Shown here: positions 17,922 through 28,789 of the stretch, one piece after another | How the letters are laid out: each line of letters opens with the position of its first letter | Numbering within the stretch: position 1 is the first letter of the stretch | Assembly: GCA_947429165.1 (NCBI GenBank) | Contig: CANEON010000001.1 | Location: 1-64,000, forward strand | Length of the DNA: 64,000 nucleotides | Direction of reading: 5' to 3' | Origin: an uncultured Mycoplasmataceae bacterium | Lineage (GTDB): Bacteria > Bacillota_I > Bacilli_A > Mycoplasmatales > Mycoplasmoidaceae | Made by a program: the position numbers and the translations under genes | The notes under the pieces: model-generated | The model's input: only the letters and a program-made list of their open reading frames with translations | Databases searched by the model: none | Told to the model about the DNA's origin: nothing

Positions 17922-19331
17922 ATGGAAAAAAAGGCTAACAAAAGTTCTTGAGTAACTTTTAGGGAAATTTTTACAAACAAAAGCGTTATCTTCTCATTGT
18001 TGATAACAATTTCTCTAATTATCTTTTTTCATTTTGTTAGTACACTAACACTTCCTGGAATTAAGCTTCCTGATGGTTACCACCAATCTGATTCATTCGC
18101 TAACATGATGAACTTGTTAGCTGGTGGTGGTTTATCTAAGATGTCAATGTTTGCAGTTGGTGTTGGTCCATATATTACTGCTCAAATTATCGTTCAATTG
18201 TTATCAAGCGATCTTATCCCTCCGTTATCAAGAATGGCTAAACAAGGTGAACGTGGTAGAAGAAAATTAGAAATCATTACTAGATTTCTAACTCTTCCTT
18301 TTGCATTGGCACAAGCTTATGCTGTAATTGCTATGATCTTAAAAAGTGGATCAAGTGGTGAAGGATCAAGTATTACAATTTATGGTCACTCAGCAATTGG
18401 TGAATTAAGTGCTGGTGAAATTATTTCACTACTATTGACATTTACTGGTGGTACATACATCTGTATTTTCTTAGGTGATATTATCACTAAGCGTGGTGTA
18501 GGTAACGGAGTTACCTTATTAATTCTTGCTGGTATCGTTGGATCAATTATTCCTGACTTTACTTATGCATTCCAATCAATTAGTGGAAAGATTAACCCTG
18601 GCATTTCAACTTATCACTTAACTGTTGCATTGACTTTCATTCTTTATATTGCATTCTTTGTTTTGATCTTGGTATTCGCAATTTTCATTAATGGTGCAAC
18701 AAGAAAGATTCCAGTTCAACAAGTAGGCCAAGGTTTAAGCTCAAAAATTGATGATTTAGCTTTCTTACCAATCAAGTTAAATCCTGCCGGTGTTATTCCG
18801 GTCATCTTTGCTTCATCAATAATGACTATTCCTGGAACTATTGCTCAATTCTTACCAGAAGATAACGCTAAGTGAATTCTTGAAGAAAATTTCACTTTAA
18901 CTTCATGAGTTGGTATGAGTTTATACTTCGTCTTCATTATCTTATTCTCATTCTTCTACTCATACGTTCAAGTTAACCCTCAACAACTATCTGAAAACTT
19001 TGAAAAGTCAGGTAAGTTTATTCCTGGTGTTAAGAACGGTGAAGATACTGAAAAGCAAATTACTAAAGTATTAACAAGAATTAACTGAATTGGTGCGCCA
19101 TTCTTAGCAATCATTTCATTAATGCCTTATATTCTTTCAAAAGTTACTGGAATTCCAAGTGGTTTATCACTTGGTGGTACAGGTATTATCATTATTGTTT
19201 CTGGTTCACTTGAATTATGAAATTCAATTAAGTCTGCCTCTACAACCAGTGGATATAACGTTACTAAGACAAAAATCGTTAGTTCATTTGATTCATCTGC
19301 AAGTAGTGGTAAAACTACAAGATTATGATAG
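17922..19331 (+). CDS. secY: Protein translocase subunit SecY
   Basis: 469 residues. Central channel of the Sec translocon, with ten predicted membrane helices. Conserved landmarks are the plug-proximal [33 protein letters not shown] in the first cytosolic loop, and IPVQQVGQG and [12 protein letters not shown] further on. TGA Trp codons occur in several loops. ATG at 17922 starts 2 nt after rplO. It exports the many signal-peptide surface proteins of this genome. Confidence 0.97.
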
Positions 19332-19341
19332 GAGGTAAATT

Positions 19342-19959
19342 ATGGTATTAGTATTATTAGGTGCCCCAGGTTCAGGCAAAGGAACATTATCAGCAAAACT
19401 TAAAAATGAATTAGGATACATTCATTTATCTACAGGTGATCTTTTTAGAAAGATCATGAAGTCAGATAGTCCATTAGGTAAAAAAATTAACGAAGTTATC
19501 CAATCTGGTAAATTAGTTAGTGATGATTTAACTAATGAATTAGTTAAACAAGAACTTGATTCAATCAAGAACAAAAACATTGTTCTAGATGGTTATCCAA
19601 GAACAGTAGATCAAGCCAAATATCTTGATTCAATTACTAAAGTTGATAAAGCAGTTTTAATCGATGTTAACAAAGACATTATCATCAAGAGAATTTCAGG
19701 AAGAAGAATGTGTCCTAAATGCAATAGCATTTACAACATCTATTTCATGCCTCCTAAATCTGAAAATGTTTGTGATCATGATGGATCTACATTAATTCAA
19801 AGAAAAGACGACAACATCGACTCAGTTACTAAACGTTTAGAAGTTTACGAAAATCAAACTAAACCTTTAATTGACTATTACAATCACCGTCAAATCTTGG
19901 TCAAATTTGACGGTAACGGAACTCAAGACCAAATGTTTGAGGCAATTAAAAAGTTCTAA
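19342..19959 (+). CDS. adk: Adenylate kinase, zinc LID type
   Basis: 205 residues. Catalyses ATP + AMP to 2 ADP. P-loop GAPGSGKGT at residues 7-15, AMP-binding DGYPRT, and a long LID with CPKC and a CDHD-type second half, which binds zinc as in Gram-positive relatives. AGGAGG upstream; its TAA overlaps the map start (TAATG). Confidence 0.97.
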   Translation: MVLVLLGAPGSGKGTLSAKLKNELGYIHLSTGDLFRKIMKSDSPLGKKINEVIQSGKLVSDDLTNELVKQELDSIKNKNIVLDGYPRTVDQAKYLDSITKVDKAVLIDVNKDIIIKRISGRRMCPKCNSIYNIYFMPPKSENVCDHDGSTLIQRKDDNIDSVTKRLEVYENQTKPLIDYYNHRQILVKFDGNGTQDQMFEAIKKF

Positions 19960-20708
19960 TGATTTATCTTAAATCAAATGAAGAAATTGCCTTGATTAAG
20001 CAAGCTTGTGCTATTTGAAAAAAAGTAAGACAAGTGTTAATTGACAAAACCAAACCCGGCGTCAGCTTAATCACCCTTGATAAACTTGCAAATGAAGTTG
20101 CAAAGCAAAACAATGCAAGTTGTAGTTTCTACAAATGTTACGGATTTCCTAAACACATTTGTATCTCCGTGAATGATCAATTAATTCACGGAGTACCAAA
20201 CGACTACATAATTCAACCAAATGATTTAATTACATTTGATGTAGGAATTACTTATCAAGACCACATATGCGATTCTGCATTTAGTTTGGTGGTAGAACCA
20301 TCTGATAATAGTGAAGCAAACGAAATTAATCGTGTTACTAAACTAGCATTAGATGAATCCTTAAAACTAATTAAGCCTGATAACTATATCGGAGATATTA
20401 GTGCCAAAATATATGAAATCGCATCCACCAATGGTTATGATGTGATTCGTGACTTTGGGGGTCATGGATGTGGAAACCACGTCCATGAAGATCCAACGAT
20501 CTTATGCTTTGGAAAACCCCATACAGGAGTCAAAATCAAAAAGGGTATGGTGTTATGCATAGAACCTATGTTAATGACTGGTGGTCATGAATATTACATT
20601 GATTCAAAGAATGAATGAACTGTATATTCATCAAACCACAAACTAACATGTCACTGAGAACATATGGTTCTAGTAACAGATCAAGGCTGTGAAATCTTGA
20701 CTGAATAA
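19959..20708 (+). CDS. map: Methionine aminopeptidase type I
   Basis: 249 residues, normal. Removes the initiator Met from nascent proteins. Metal ligands are visible in order: FDVGI and HICDSAF (two Asp), GHGCGNHVHEDP (His), CIEPML (Glu) and the last Glu in WEHMVLV. TGA codons encode three Trp. One-base overlap with adk. Confidence 0.96.
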
Positions 20709-20738
20709 ATCTTAAAAAAGGAGAAAAAATAAAAATTA

Positions 20739-20951
20739 ATGGCAAATGATGCAATAAAAATTAATGGAACTGTAAAAGAAGTGCTTAATGCAAATTCTTA
20801 TAAAGTTCAATTAGAAAATGGAATTGAAGTAATGGCTAGCGTGTCTGGTAAAATGCGTCTTCATAAGATTCAGATTTTACAAGGCGATACTGTCCAAGTT
20901 GAGTTAAGTCCATATGACTTAACACGTGGAAGAATTACTTACCGCCGTTAA
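20739..20951 (+). CDS. infA: Translation initiation factor IF-1
   Basis: 70 residues, the typical size; a single S1-type OB fold ([20 protein letters not shown], then [20 protein letters not shown]). AAAAGGAGA upstream. Between map and rpmJ in the standard spc-alpha order. Confidence 0.96.
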   Translation: MANDAIKINGTVKEVLNANSYKVQLENGIEVMASVSGKMRLHKIQILQGDTVQVELSPYDLTRGRITYRR

Positions 20952-20959
20952 TTTTCATA

Positions 20960-20965
20960 TATAAT
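20960..20965 (+). promoter_or_regulatory. Internal -10 box before rpmJ
   Basis: TATAAT 9 nt before the rpmJ ATG and 8 nt after the infA stop. rpmJ has no clear Shine-Dalgarno, so a short-leader transcript from an internal promoter is plausible. Confidence 0.45.
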
Positions 20966-20974
20966 ATAGAAACT

Positions 20975-21088
20975 ATGAAAGTAAGAGCATCTGTAAAACC
21001 AATCTGTAAAGATTGTAAAATTATCAAAAGAAAAGGTCGTGTAATGGTTATTTGCAAAAACCCAAAGCACAAACAAAGACAAGGATAG
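20975..21088 (+). CDS. rpmJ: 50S ribosomal protein L36
   Basis: 37 residues, too short for most gene callers. Zinc-binding pattern C-x2-C, then C-x4-H ([29 protein letters not shown]) is intact. Confidence 0.97.
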   Translation: MKVRASVKPICKDCKIIKRKGRVMVICKNPKHKQRQG

Positions 21089-21100
21089 AAGGAGAACAAA

Positions 21101-21475
21101 ATGGCACGTATATTAGGTGTAGACATTCCTAACAACAAAAAAGTTCCTTATTCACTTTCTTATATTTATGGTATTGGTATACCAATGGGAAAGAAGATTT
21201 GTAAAGAAGCAAATATCGATCCTGAAAAGAGAATAAGCGAATTAACTGAAAAAGAATTAGCAGCAATCCGTGAAGTTGCAGTCAAGTTAACACTTGAAGG
21301 TGATTTAAGACGTGAAGTTGCAATGAACATTAAGAGATTAATGGAAGTCAACTGTTACCGTGGTATTAGACACCGTAGAGGTTTACCTACAAGAGGTCAA
21401 CGTACAAAGACTAATGCAAGAACTCGTAAGGGTCCACGTAAGACAATTGCAAACAAGAAGGTAGAAACTAAGTAA
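21101..21475 (+). CDS. rpsM: 30S ribosomal protein S13
   Basis: 124 residues, normal. Contacts P-site tRNA and bridges to L5. [39 protein letters not shown] and the end RTRKGPRKT are conserved. AGAAGGAGA upstream. Confidence 0.97.
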   Translation: MARILGVDIPNNKKVPYSLSYIYGIGIPMGKKICKEANIDPEKRISELTEKELAAIREVAVKLTLEGDLRREVAMNIKRLMEVNCYRGIRHRRGLPTRGQRTKTNARTRKGPRKTIANKKVETK

Positions 21476-21486
21476 GGAGGTAAAAT

Positions 21487-21900
21487 ATGGCAAGTGTTAA
21501 ACAAACAACTAAGAAAACTAGCGCTAAAGCTAAACCTAAAAAGAAAAAGAAAATTGCTAGCGTTAAAGGTATCGCTCATATTCACTCAACAGTTAACAAT
21601 ACAATTGTTACTATTACAGACGAACAAGGTAATGCATTAACTTGATCTTCATCAGGAGTAATCGGTTACAAAGGTTCAAAGAAATCAACTCCATACGCTG
21701 CTGGTGTAGCAGCAACTGCAGCAGCAAAAGCTGCTATGACTATGGGTCTTAAATCTGTAAAAGTTGTAGTCAATGGAACAGGTCAAGGTAAAGATACAGC
21801 AATCAGAAGTCTAGCTGCATGTGGATTAGAAATTACAGAATTATCTGATGCAACACCACTAGCACACAACGGTTGCAGACCACCAAAAAAACCACGTTAA
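21487..21900 (+). CDS. rpsK: 30S ribosomal protein S11
   Basis: 137 residues. Forms the mRNA exit platform. The core [18 protein letters not shown] and end [11 protein letters not shown] are conserved; the N-terminus carries an extra Lys-rich stretch. AGGAGG 6 nt before the start. Confidence 0.97.
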
Positions 21901-21919
21901 TTAAAAGAGGAGATACAAA

Positions 21920-22903
21920 ATGGAAAAATTTTTAAAATACGAAATCAAACCAATCATTCAAAAAGAAGATTCTAAACAAACTAAGTTTGTTATCCAACCT
22001 TTACAAAAAGGTTTCGGTACAACAATTGGTAATGCTTTAAGAAGAACATTGTTATCAAACATCCCAGGATCATCAGTATTTGCTGTTAAGATTCCAGGTG
22101 TTACTCACGAATTCCAAGCAATCAAAGGAATTAAAGAAGATGTAACTCAAATCATCTTAAATCTTAAGAACTTAGTTCTTAAAATTAGTGAATCTGCTTT
22201 TAGCGATGAAGATTTAGCTAATACAAAACTTGAACAATGACCAACATTAAACATCTCTAAAAAAGGTGCTGGTGCTGTAACTGCTGCTGATATTGAAGCT
22301 CCTACAGGCATGGAAGTTGTAAACAAAAACTTATACATCTGTACTATTACAGATGACAAAGCAAGTTTTGATATGGAAATCTATGCTACAAGAGGACGTG
22401 GTTTCAAAACATTCACTGAAAACCGTGAATTAATCAACACTTTATCAGTTATTGCTACTGACTCTAACTTTAGCCCAATTATTCAAGTAGGTTACCATGT
22501 AGATGACTACAAGATTACTAAAACATTAACTGGTGACTCATTAACTATGGAAGTTACAACTAACGGTTCAATTGATGCAACTGATGCAGTTGCGTTAGCT
22601 GCAAAAATCTTAGCTGAACACTTCAACCCATTAATTGAGTTAAATGAAAAAGTTAAAGAAATGCAAGTGATCAACCAACAACTTGAACAACAAAAAGCAA
22701 ACACTTTATCAATTGCAATTGAAGATTTGAACTTATCTGTACGTTCATACAACTGTTTAAAACGTTACGGTATTCAAACTATTCAAGAATTAACTAACAT
22801 GACTAAATCACAAGTTGAAAAGATTAACAACTTAGGTAAGAAGTCATTGCGTGAAATTCAAAAACAATTGACTGATTACGGATTAACTTTTAAAGATGAA
22901 TAA
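21920..22903 (+). CDS. rpoA: RNA polymerase alpha subunit
   Basis: 327 residues. The N-terminal dimerisation domain contains [20 protein letters not shown]; the C-terminal domain contains [19 protein letters not shown] and the helix-hairpin-helix [11 protein letters not shown] that contacts promoter UP elements. TGA Trp in the N-terminal half. Located between rpsK and rplQ as usual. Confidence 0.97.
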
Positions 22904-22924
22904 TCTTTAAATGAAAGGAATATT

Positions 22925-23284
22925 ATGTCATTTATTAATAAAAAAGGAAAAACTTCAGCTTGAAGACAAATGGTAATAAGACAACAAGTAAGCGACGTAT
23001 TCGCTTATGGTAAGATTACTACTACTATCACTAAAGCTAAGGAAACTCAAAAACACGTTGATAAAGTAATTACTTTAGCAAAGAAAAACACTTTAGCTTC
23101 TAACCGTCAAATTAGATCAATCATCTTAGCTACTAAAGATAAATCAGTTGATGAATTAGTTAAAACAATCAACGACTATGCTAAGAAGTATGCTAACCGC
23201 AATGGTGGTTATACAAGAGTGTTAAAACTTGGATCTAGACCAGGAGATAACACAGAAGAAGCAATTCTAGCTCTAGTTAAGTAA
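22925..23284 (+). CDS. rplQ: 50S ribosomal protein L17
   Basis: 119 residues, normal. Core segment GKITTTITKAKETQKHVDKV and end RPGDNTEEAILALV are conserved. Last gene of the superoperon; followed by a strong terminator. Confidence 0.96.
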
Positions 23285-23290
23285 AAAAAG

Positions 23291-23316
23291 TCAATGCTAA
23301 ATGCATTGATTTTTTA
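23291..23316 (+). terminator. Terminator of the S10-spc-alpha operon
   Basis: TCAATGC, loop TAAAT, GCATTGA, then a run of T. It lies 6 nt after the rplQ stop. Confidence 0.9.
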
Positions 23317-23361
23317 TTTGTCTTTTTTTGATTAAAAAATTAATCATTTTCAACCATTTTG

Positions 23362-23390
23362 TTGAAAAAAAAAAAAAAACAACATAAAAT
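23362..23390 (+). promoter_or_regulatory. Poly(A)-spaced promoter, A15
   Basis: TTGAAA (23362-23367), then poly(A) (15 A in total, 23365-23379), CAACA and TAAAAT (23385-23390). The -35/-10 spacing is exactly 17 nt. The ATG of the surface protein follows 10 nt after the -10 box, so the leader is very short. Confidence 0.65.
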
Positions 23391-23400
23391 ATATATTAAT

Positions 23401-24975
23401 ATGCAAAAAAGCAAGAAAACTAAAAGGGTCTTAAAAATTTTTGCTTTAACAACTGCTAGTATTTTAATGACTGGTGGTATTTTTAGTTATTCATCTTCTT
23501 GCTCGTGCAGCTCTCGAGTACCTTCAAAAGTTGATTTAGCTTGACTATTTAAAGAAGTTGGTAGTGATCAGTACGGACATGATAGTGCACGTTGATGTAA
23601 CAACGTTGGTCTTGATGGCAAAATCCCAGCAGAAAGAGAAATGAATGATAAATCGTGCTATGGTGGAAAATCTTTCTATGGTGAATCTGGTTATAGAGTA
23701 GATATGCCAAGTAGTGTTTTCTACACAAAAGAAAAAATTATTAGTTACTTACAAGAAGATTTAACTGCTGGTTTTCAAGATAAATATCCAAAATTGGATG
23801 GACAAGTTGATATTGAATTAGATTGTACTTCAAGTGATTCTAAACAACCAGAAGCACTTAACAAATGACATAAAGTTTTGGTTTCTGCAAAAGAAGATGC
23901 TGTTGGTTATTCTGGTTCATTTACTGTTTACTATTATTTAATTAATTCAGAAGCTAGAAATTTAGCAACCGATTTTTCAGAAACAGATATTAAATTTAAA
24001 TACACTATTGATGATGACCAAAACCCAATTAAGGATTTAGAAGTTTTAAATTATTCAAGTTTAAAATCTGCTATTCTTTATTCAAATCCAAATATTATAC
24101 CTGACGCCATTCATTTTCAATATTGTTTAGATAATTCAATTGCTGATACCGATCCAAACAAGTGAGTGGACTGAGAAGAACAATCAGCTCAACCAACTCC
24201 TGGCTCAGATAATCCGGTTTATGATAGCTCAAGAGAGTTCGGTGTAAGATGTTCTGATAGTTCTATTTCTGATATATGTAAAAAATTATGATCTACTCAA
24301 GAAAAGACATATGGAAGTAAAGAAGACAAGATGAGGTTAAGAATAACTCCTAATGAATATCTAGCTACATATCACGATCAGTTACCAATTGAATTCACAA
24401 TCAGTCTATATCGAAATGAAATTAAAAACGATCCTGGTTGGTATGCAAAATGAAATAACACGACACCGCACCAATTCATTGTAACTCCAACAAATGAAAG
24501 CTTAAAATATGCATTCGATGTTGAATATGAAAGTTATCAATTAATTCATTACTTAGATGCTTATCCTAATTCGTGAAAGTGAAATATTAACTCTGAATCA
24601 AAGGTTGCAACATTCTTAATAGATGATACGAATCCATATTATGCAACAAATAATGATTTAGATAAATCGAGTTATCAATTCTCTTATTCAACAGTTCAAA
24701 AAGTAAAATTCTTCGAAAGGTATTTAAAAGGTATAGATTGGGAAAATATATTCTATCAGAAACCAACAGAAGATGAAGTTAAAAGATTTATTGAATGGAG
24801 CGCTATCCAAAAATACGGTGAGAGCGAAAAAATATATTGGAATGAGTTGGAAGTCTCCGTCTCTAAAACAGATGCTCAAATAACAATAAAAAGCCCAAGT
24901 GGTCCATACACCTTAATGTCAACATTACATTATTATGGATTTGAACAAAAAATACAATACAAATTAATAAATTAA
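23401..24975 (+). CDS. Surface lipoprotein A, YxGS/WVDW family
   Basis: 524 residues. A signal sequence with a Ser/Cys-rich end (FSYSSSC) suggests a lipoprotein. Family landmarks: a module with WHKVLVSAKEDAVGYSGSFT and a following YYYL at about residues 158-182, then WVDW after about residue 257, a long middle domain with DTNPYYA, and a C-terminal module ending in a beta-strand (IQYKLIN). It is a paralogue of the gene at 25017-26489 and of the minus-strand gene at 44756-46292. Trp is mostly TGA, but several TGG codons cluster in 24430-24860. First gene of a three-gene operon behind the poly(A)-spaced promoter. Function unknown; probably an antigen or adhesin. Confidence 0.75.
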
Positions 24976-24992
24976 AATAGAAAGGCAAAATT

Positions 24993-25016
24993 ATGAAAAA
25001 CTTAAAAAAATTTTAA
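24993..25016 (+). CDS. Seven-codon leader ORF MKNLKKF
   Basis: ATG 24993 to TAA 25016, preceded by the Shine-Dalgarno AGAAAGG. The stop codon is directly followed by the ATG of surface protein B in the same frame. Either a tiny coupling leader peptide, or a nonsense change that cut an earlier, longer N-terminus. Confidence 0.4.
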   Translation: MKNLKKF

Positions 25017-26489
25017 ATGAAAAAATTAATATTATTCACAGTTACTCCGGTAACATTATTAGCAGTTGGTGGAACAACTACTGCTGTTGTATTAAATAAT
25101 ACAAAACACGTTAATGCTGAAAAAACTGATATCACATCTGTTTTTAGTAAATTATCTACATGAGCGAGCGATGTTACTCAAGGTGCGTCTCCAGCTATGA
25201 CTGCAGAAAACTGTTTAAATGATGAAGTATTCACTGGCGCTGGTATAAGAGAATCAAGCAAAAACTTCGTTTGAGATGCAGACAACTTACTTTACTACTT
25301 ACAAAAACAAGTTAATAACACTGAAGCAATAACTGGTAATCCTGCAATAGTTAATGAATTAGATGTTGTTTTCCAACCAAACTATAACACTGATCAAGCT
25401 AATAACAAATGACAAAAAGTAACTATTAGTGCAAACCAACACAGTGTTAACTATTCGGGCAGTATTAACTTGTATTACTACTTAGACAAAACTGACTATA
25501 AAAGAGATTTATCTGCTGATTTCACAAACACCGAAATTGACATGAGTGCTATGAGTGATTATGCTTCAGTATATGCTCCAACTAACGCGCAAATCTTAAA
25601 CGCAATCAAATCAAAAAATAGTAATTTGAATATTAACTCTGCTCACATCCAATATTGCTTAGACACAACAGCTACAACTCCTAACTGAGTTGATTGAGCA
25701 ACTTTTGATGCAGCAACAGGAAGTTATAAAACAAGTAACACTGCTGGCGTTAACGGAACTGCCGCTGATGAAACTAATTGATTTAGTTTATGAAGTACAG
25801 CCGGACATTACGGACGTACTGCTGCTGAAAAATCAACTCTTAAAGGTGCTTTAAGATTAATTTCAAATTCTCAAGTTTCTTCTTGTTATCCACAAAACTC
25901 AAGTGTTGAATTCTCTATTACTTTTGCTCGTCCATTTATTTATACACAACAAGGTTGAGGTTCAAGTGCTGCATGAGGAATAGATAAAAAACACGAATAT
26001 ATCGTTACTCCTGATGAAGGAAACTTTAAAACAACATTTGTTCAAGCATATGGCGATGGTAATACATATCCTTGATTTACTAAATTAAACAAAGTTCCTG
26101 ATTCTTGATCTTTCACAAGAGTTTCAGATGATTCTAAACTTTATGCAAACTTCCAAATGGATGGAACTAATCCGTATTTTGCTGCCTTTACATCAGAACC
26201 ATCAAAGAAAAATTACTTCTTATATGAAGTAATGTCAAAAATTGATTTTGCTGCTACATATGGTAAATTCTGACCAACTGAAGGCGTAAACTTCTATGCC
26301 AACCCAACTCAAAATGATGTTGTTAGCTATTTAACATATATGGTTGCTAAAGATACTGAGGTAGACCCAATTTATTGAGCTGAAGTAACTATCTCTATTA
26401 ACACATCTGACAAAACAATTACTTTAAGTGTTCCAAACTCTCTTCACTATAACGGTTCTAATTTAACTCTTAAATATACAATCGGATAG
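25017..26489 (+). CDS. Surface protein B, YxGS/WVDW family
   Basis: 490 residues. Signal peptide MKKLILFTVTPVTLLAVGG to about residue 36 (ends HVNAEK), without a Cys lipobox. Same order as protein A: segment KWQKVTISANQHSVNYSGSI followed by YYYL, then NWVDW, a middle domain with DGTNPYFA, and a C-terminal module ending VPNSLHYNGSNLTLKYTIG. Trp residues are almost all TGA. Its ribosome binding site actually serves the leader ORF just upstream, so translation probably depends on re-initiation. Stop is 3 nt before the next gene. Confidence 0.75.
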
Positions 26490-26492
26490 TTA

Positions 26493-28759
26493 ATGAGCAA
26501 ACAAAAGAGGAAGCTAAAAACAATGATTTTTTCTGCTGTTTTATTAAACAGTAGTTTATTGTCTTTAGTTCCTTCTTTTAATTCTCCGCAGAATAAGATT
26601 AATTCTCGTTCTACTAATCTTGAAAATGGAAAAACAAATATTAATTCCATTTTTAATGTTGGTGCAGAAACCGGAATTAAACCAATGATAGGTGTCACCG
26701 AAACATTGACAGACGACGAGATTCACGGACACCTTTATAAATATCTTAAAGAAAAGAATTTATTTAATCAATATCCCACTTTATTAAATGACTTAGTTTA
26801 CATAGTAAACTCTTCTACAAAAAAGATATTAATTAAAGCTCATAGTTCATCGGAAAAATATGAAGGACAGTTTGAATTAAGCTATTCAAATCTTTTTCCT
26901 AAAATCACACTTACCCAATTATTTTCTGGATTACCAAAAATTGAATCATCTTTAACAACTCCATCAAGAAAATCTTTAATTAGTGCTATATCAAATTATT
27001 TTGATAAATCAACTCAATATAACATTTATAAAAATGTTATTTCTTATTTAACTTTTAGTTTTCAAAATAATAAAGTTGAAATTCATTTACAAACAGTAGC
27101 AAAATATTGTGGAATAGTTGATGAAGGATCAGTTCTTCAAATTCCTTATCAAGTTAATACTCCAGCCTCATCTACTGATATCTGTGCAATCATTCCAGTT
27201 AACACTTATTTGAATTGTGCATCTACTGCAAGTAAAACTCCATGATCAACATTACCTACTTATGAAGAGTTTTGTTTAAAGTTAAAAGAACAATTTGGTC
27301 AAAGTTTACAAACTGACGCCCTTCAAATTAATATTGAAGATGCGTTCAATATTTGAGAAACACAATATAGATTAACAATTGTCCCTAGTAAGAATTCTTC
27401 TTACTATACAGGAAGCACTTGTATTATGTTTTATTTAAAAGACACAAGAGTTGCGTTAAATCAAGTAATTAAAGTTGGTCAAGATGTAGCTAATCCAATG
27501 CAAGTGTATAGAACAAAGAATGCTAGTGCTGCTAAATCTGGTGAAAACAAAATCATTAATATTATTGCTGCAGCAAATAATATTGATCCAGGAACATTAA
27601 TAAGCGACGACTTTTCTTTTACATATTCTTCTGGTGCTGGTGGAACTGAAACTATTGGGAATAAATTTACTCTTACAATAACAGTTAATAACAATTCAAG
27701 ATACTACAAAGGGTCTGTAACAATAAATTGTATTTATGTACAACAACCAGCAATTTTTGAAGTTACATGTCAAGAATTATTTGGTAATCAAGGTTCATAC
27801 AATTGATCAACAAACCAATTGTCTACAATCAGTAGCCAAAAATTTGCTTTTGAAAGAATGAATCCATACAATAATCAAGTTGGTATTGCTTATTCAAATG
27901 TTACTATGACCAACACCAACGATCCATACTTAAGCATTGGTTACAAAGTAAAATACCAAAATGTTGAATATGATGTTTGGGGAATTTTAGGTACAAACGA
28001 CATTCAAAAAACAAACTTAGCAACCGCAGAAGAAGATAAAGGTGCGCTTGCATTTGCAACAGCTAGTTTTAGTGGTACTTGTAAACTTTATGGAAAAATT
28101 GGACTCCCTTATACAATTCAATATTTTGGTAAGAATTGCTTTAGAAAACAATCTGGTGTAACTGACTTTATTTGATTAAAAAACCAGGGCAAGTATATGA
28201 TGACAAAGAATTAGATTTCCAATCATCATTCTATTCTGATGCTTTTTATGAATGCTCAGGAGTTAAAAGATGAAGTGTTCCCACTCGTATTCAAGATATT
28301 CCTGCTGAATGAGTTGGTGGAGCAGCAATCTCTATGCCCACATATTTTTTAAGTAGTAAAAAATATTATCCATACGCTAAATCAAATGGTAAGAATATTG
28401 CAAATAACTATCAGTTTGCAACATTATATGTTACTGAAAATTTATTAGAAACATATAAGCAAGATAGCACTTGAAAAGTAAAAGCAACAAATATTTTACC
28501 TATTCCTCATGTTTCGAAAATTATGGCTCCACAAGTGATAGCTACTTCAAACAGTACTGATCAACAAATATTTACAGCTTGAGTTACAACTAGTGCTCAA
28601 CAAGCATCTACAACATATGCTGATTTGTTAGCAAAAATTCAAGATAGTGACTCAATCTATAAATATGTTGTAGATAGAACTAATAAAACAATTACTATCT
28701 ATATAAAAGATAACCACTATTACTACGGAGAATTTACTGCTAACCTTGTATTAAACTAA
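26493..28759 (+). CDS. Surface protein C, interrupted by a -1 frameshift
   Basis: The first frame runs from ATG 26493 to TAG 28214 (573 residues). At 28178-28184 the zero frame reads TTA-AAA-AAC; a -1 shift here continues in an open frame for 191 more residues to TAA 28759, giving about 755 residues. The extra part ends in a beta module (VDRTNKTITIYIKDNHYYYG) of the kind that closes proteins A and B, so both frames belong to one gene. The N-terminus has a signal sequence; modules like TLTDDEIHGHLYKYL and SSSEKYEGQFELSY match the gene at 3262-4386. Last gene of the operon. Whether the shift is programmed, phase-variable or an error is open. Confidence 0.7.
28178..28184 (+). other. Slippery heptamer A-AAA-AAC
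   Basis: AAAAAAC in the correct phase (TTA AAA AAC) for -1 ribosomal frameshifting, at the exact point where the zero frame is about to close and the -1 frame becomes the family-like frame. One extra A would fuse the frames at DNA level. Confidence 0.6.
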
Positions 28760-28789
28760 TTATGGCAGCTACACAGTCAACTATATAAA

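Noticed and set aside
10672-19331. Many apparent stop codons (TGA) inside rplB, rpsC, rplE, secY and others, suggesting broken genes
   Set aside because: Each lies at a conserved Trp of its family; code 4 explains all of them, so these are not frameshifts or pseudogenes.
23359-23400. Upstream TTG start for surface protein A within the poly(A) tract
   Set aside because: It would give a poly-Lys N-terminus before a normal signal peptide, and the tract has promoter geometry; ATG 23401 is preferred.
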